Positions 62,444 to 64,000 of a stretch of 64,000 bases of DNA are shown here, one piece after another. The notes under the pieces were generated by a model, which saw nothing but the letters and a program-made list of their open reading frames with translations, was not told the DNA's origin and searched no databases. Numbering within the stretch: position 1 is the stretch's first letter; each line of letters begins with the position of its first letter. Source of the DNA: Amycolatopsis regifaucium (GTDB taxonomy: Bacteria > Actinomycetota > Actinomycetes > Mycobacteriales > Pseudonocardiaceae); the NCBI RefSeq assembly GCF_001613935.1, contig NZ_LQCI01000052.1, positions 439,275-503,274 on the forward strand. The letters run 5' to 3'. The position numbers were made by a program, and so were the translations under genes.

Positions 62444-62459
62444 TATACCGATCGGTTGA
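62444..62459. promoter_or_regulatory. TetR operator O1
   Basis: TATACCGATCGGTTGA, a slightly imperfect version of the TATACCGATCGGTATA core found in the long palindrome 40 bp away. It lies eight bases before the TetR start codon, so it can mediate autorepression. Confidence 0.65.
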
Positions 62460-62482
62460 CCTGGGCGCTCAATGCGGGAACA

Positions 62483-62516
62483 CTCCATGGGTATACCGAT
62501 CGGTATACCCATGGAG
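62483..62516. promoter_or_regulatory. Perfect 34-bp palindrome, TetR operator O2 and possible SD-masking stem
   Basis: A perfect 34-bp palindrome with outer CTCCATGGGTATACC and its complement and the TATACCGATCGGTATA core in the centre. Its right end GGAG is part of the GGAGGAGG ribosome-binding site of the MFS gene, so the RNA stem would pair the Shine-Dalgarno bases with CTCC. Confidence 0.72.
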
Positions 62517-62524
62517 GAGGACTA

Positions 62525-63742
62525 GTGGTTTCTTCGTACAAACGCGAGTTGACGCTCACCGCGGCGGGGTTGTCGCTGATCGCGGTCTCCTACGGACTCG
62601 CGAGGTACGCCTACGGCTTGTTCGCGCCGACCCTCCGCACGGAGTTCGACCTCGACGGCGGCACGCTCGGCGCCATCGCCGCGGGTAGTTACGTCGCGTA
62701 CTGCCTCGCCGTGGTCGCCTCGGCCGCCGTCACGGCTCGCCGCGGCGCGCGGGCGGGAGCGCTCGCCGCCGGGACGACCGCGACCGCGGGGACCGCCCTG
62801 ATCGCGGCCGCGCCGAACGTCGTCGTCCTCGCTCTCGGCGTCGTCCTGGCCGGAGCCAGCACCGGCCTGGCCTCGCCTTCGCTCGCCGACGCGGTCTCAC
62901 GCGTCGTCCGCACGACCCGCCGGGACCGCGCCCAGACGGTGGTGAACGCCGGAACCGGACTCGGTGTGCTGATCTCCGGGCCGGTCTCGCTGCTCGCCGT
63001 CGGCGACTGGCGGCTGGCGTGGTGGGCCTTCGCCGCGGCCTCGGCGCTGGTGACACTGTGGATCGCCCGCGCGGTGCCGCCGAGCAGGGAAAAGAGCGAA
63101 CGCGGGCTTCCGGACCCGCTGTTCCCGCCTGCCACCGGACGGCTGCTGCCCGCCGCCGCGACGCTCGGCCTGGCCAGCGCGGCGATCTGGACGTTCGGCC
63201 GGGACATCGCCGTGAGCGTCGGCGGGCTCGGCGAGACCGAGTCGACGGTGGTGTGGATCGTCCTCGGCGCCGTCGGCCTGGCAGGCGCGTTCACCGCCGA
63301 GCTGACCTCGCGGGCGGGAATTCGGCGGGCCTGGTCGGCGGGAATGGTCCTGTTCGCCGTCGCCACCGCCCTCTTCGCCCTCGCCACGCGGTCGCTCCCG
63401 GCGCTCATCATCGCGGCAGCACTCTTCGGTGCCGTCTACATCGGACTGACCGGCGTGCTGATCCTCTGGGGCACCAGGGCTTATCCGACGTCGCCCGCTT
63501 TCGGCGTCGGCGCGGCCTTCCTGATGCTGGCGCTGGGCCAGGCCGCCGGGGCACCGCTCATCGGTTTCCTCGGCGACCTCACCGATCTCCGCGTCGGCTT
63601 CCTCGTGGCGGCCGCGATGGCCCTGCTGGGGGTCTTCTTCGCGCCCCGGGAAGCGACCACGACCTACAACTTCGGGGTCCGTTCCCTCTCAAGGGTGAGT
63701 TCCGTCCCGCCGGAGCGGGAATCCCGCGCCGGCCGCGCGTGA
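62525..63742 (+). CDS. MFS transporter (CynX/YbfB-like or drug efflux)
   Basis: A 405-aa transporter with twelve predicted helices. LSLIAVSYGLARYAYGLFAP at the start and GSYVAYCLAVVASAAVTARRGAR around the loop 2-3 motif fit the MFS_1/YbfB-like set. GTG 62525 follows GGAGGAGGACTA; the frame extends upstream through the palindrome but that part is not coding. A cytoplasmic tail (PREATTTYNFG...) of 30 residues ends the protein. Divergent TetR and operators point to substrate-induced efflux. Confidence 0.88.
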   Translation: MVSSYKRELTLTAAGLSLIAVSYGLARYAYGLFAPTLRTEFDLDGGTLGAIAAGSYVAYCLAVVASAAVTARRGARAGALAAGTTATAGTALIAAAPNVVVLALGVVLAGASTGLASPSLADAVSRVVRTTRRDRAQTVVNAGTGLGVLISGPVSLLAVGDWRLAWWAFAAASALVTLWIARAVPPSREKSERGLPDPLFPPATGRLLPAAATLGLASAAIWTFGRDIAVSVGGLGETESTVVWIVLGAVGLAGAFTAELTSRAGIRRAWSAGMVLFAVATALFALATRSLPALIIAAALFGAVYIGLTGVLILWGTRAYPTSPAFGVGAAFLMLALGQAAGAPLIGFLGDLTDLRVGFLVAAAMALLGVFFAPREATTTYNFGVRSLSRVSSVPPERESRAGRA

Positions 63743-63755
63743 TGTCCTCGTCGGC

Positions 63756-64000
63756 ATGAACCTGCTGCTCGGCCTGCTCACCCTGCCCGTCTACGCGCTC
63801 ATGCTGTGGCCGCTCGTGGTCGCCGCCCGTCGGGTGCTGGGGGTGCGGATCGGCGTGCTCCGCGCGTTGTGCGCGGCAGGCTTCGGCTGGCTCGTCGCGG
63901 GCGGCATCCTCAGCGCGTTCCCACGGCCGGTGTACGCGAGTGGCGGCGCCTTCGCCGGGCTCGTCATCCCGGTGGCGGGCGGTGCTTTCCTGGCGACGCT
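63756..64000 (+). CDS. Membrane protein, N-terminus only (window edge)
   Basis: 81 codons from ATG 63756, 13 bp after the MFS stop, run to the window end. Two to three hydrophobic segments are seen: MNLLLGLLTLPVYALMLWPL, a basic RRVLGVRIGVLRALCA, and FGWLVAGGILSAF. The order membrane helix, then R-R-LGVR-G--R resembles the N-terminal extension of actinobacterial AarF/UbiB-like kinases, but the kinase part is outside the window, so this stays a guess. Confidence 0.55.
   Translation, partial: MNLLLGLLTLPVYALMLWPLVVAARRVLGVRIGVLRALCAAGFGWLVAGGILSAFPRPVYASGGAFAGLVIPVAGGAFLAT

Overview
The window is high-GC actinobacterial chromosome. Gene content and style (4-nt ATGA/GTGA gene overlaps, frequent GTG starts, mycobacterial-type acyl-CoA carboxylase operon, acVLRF1, LCP protein, MerR/TetR/IclR regulators, many NarL and c-di-GMP proteins) suggest a Pseudonocardiales member, most likely Amycolatopsis or a close relative. 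This placement is inferred from protein style and not from a marker-gene comparison. No tRNA, rRNA, CRISPR array, prophage or intact insertion sequence was seen.

Layout. 1-2.4 kb: edge-truncated WYL regulator, divergent nucleobase deaminase, membrane diguanylate cyclase. 2.5-3.6 kb: secreted GH18 chitinase behind a DasR-like operator. 3.7-4.1 kb: long palindromic repeat. 4.1-7.7 kb: membrane-anchored periplasmic-binding-protein receptor paired with a P-loop NTPase. 7.9-9.6 kb: two small unknown proteins and a TetR. 9.6-18 kb: a tightly overlapping catabolic operon (TIGR03084 protein, AtuA-like protein, acyl-CoA dehydrogenase, carboxyltransferase, biotin carboxylase/BCCP, second acyl-CoA dehydrogenase). 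18-20 kb: flavin monooxygenase and its TetR. 20.1-21 kb: a decayed imine-reductase/MerR locus and a TPR protein. 21-22.5 kb: crotonase plus acetoacetate-decarboxylase-like pair with a leaderless promoter. 22.6-26.9 kb: nrdA-nrdB ribonucleotide reductase whose beta subunit has class Ic residues. 27-30 kb: second copy of the long palindromic repeat, cobalamin riboswitch and metE. 30-38.3 kb: P450, degenerate PAS-GGDEF-EAL protein, peroxiredoxin, GNAT, LCP protein, hydrolase, SIS protein, DUF1232 protein. 38.4-41.9 kb: ABC exporter, GT87-like membrane protein, small HTH protein. 42-44.5 kb: ABC-F ATPase with a leader and the ribosome-rescue factor acVLRF1. 44.7-50.5 kb: large secreted S8/S53-like protease, dNTPase, lycopene cyclase. 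50.6-52.3 kb: EAL-CBS-GGDEF protein. 52.4-59.8 kb: a sulfation neighbourhood (sulfotransferase, SDR, DUF1214 protein, IclR, NTF2-like protein, CysD, CysN-CysC). 60-64 kb: NarL two-component system, TetR with very strong operators, MFS transporter, truncated membrane protein.

Three themes stand out. First, the chromosome uses several families of long, sequence-conserved palindromes (45-70 bp) placed within a few bases of stop codons, plus a 360-bp composite element built from one of these hairpins and present twice in opposite orientation. Second, metabolism points to degradation of branched or terpenoid acyl-CoAs and to PAPS-dependent sulfonation of an unknown metabolite. Third, several regulatory sites can be read directly: a DasR-like site, TetR palindromes, an IclR palindrome, an NrdR-like box, a B12 riboswitch, and a candidate leaderless upstream ORF with hairpin in front of the ABC-F gene. 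All functional statements come from reading motifs by eye; no searches were run.
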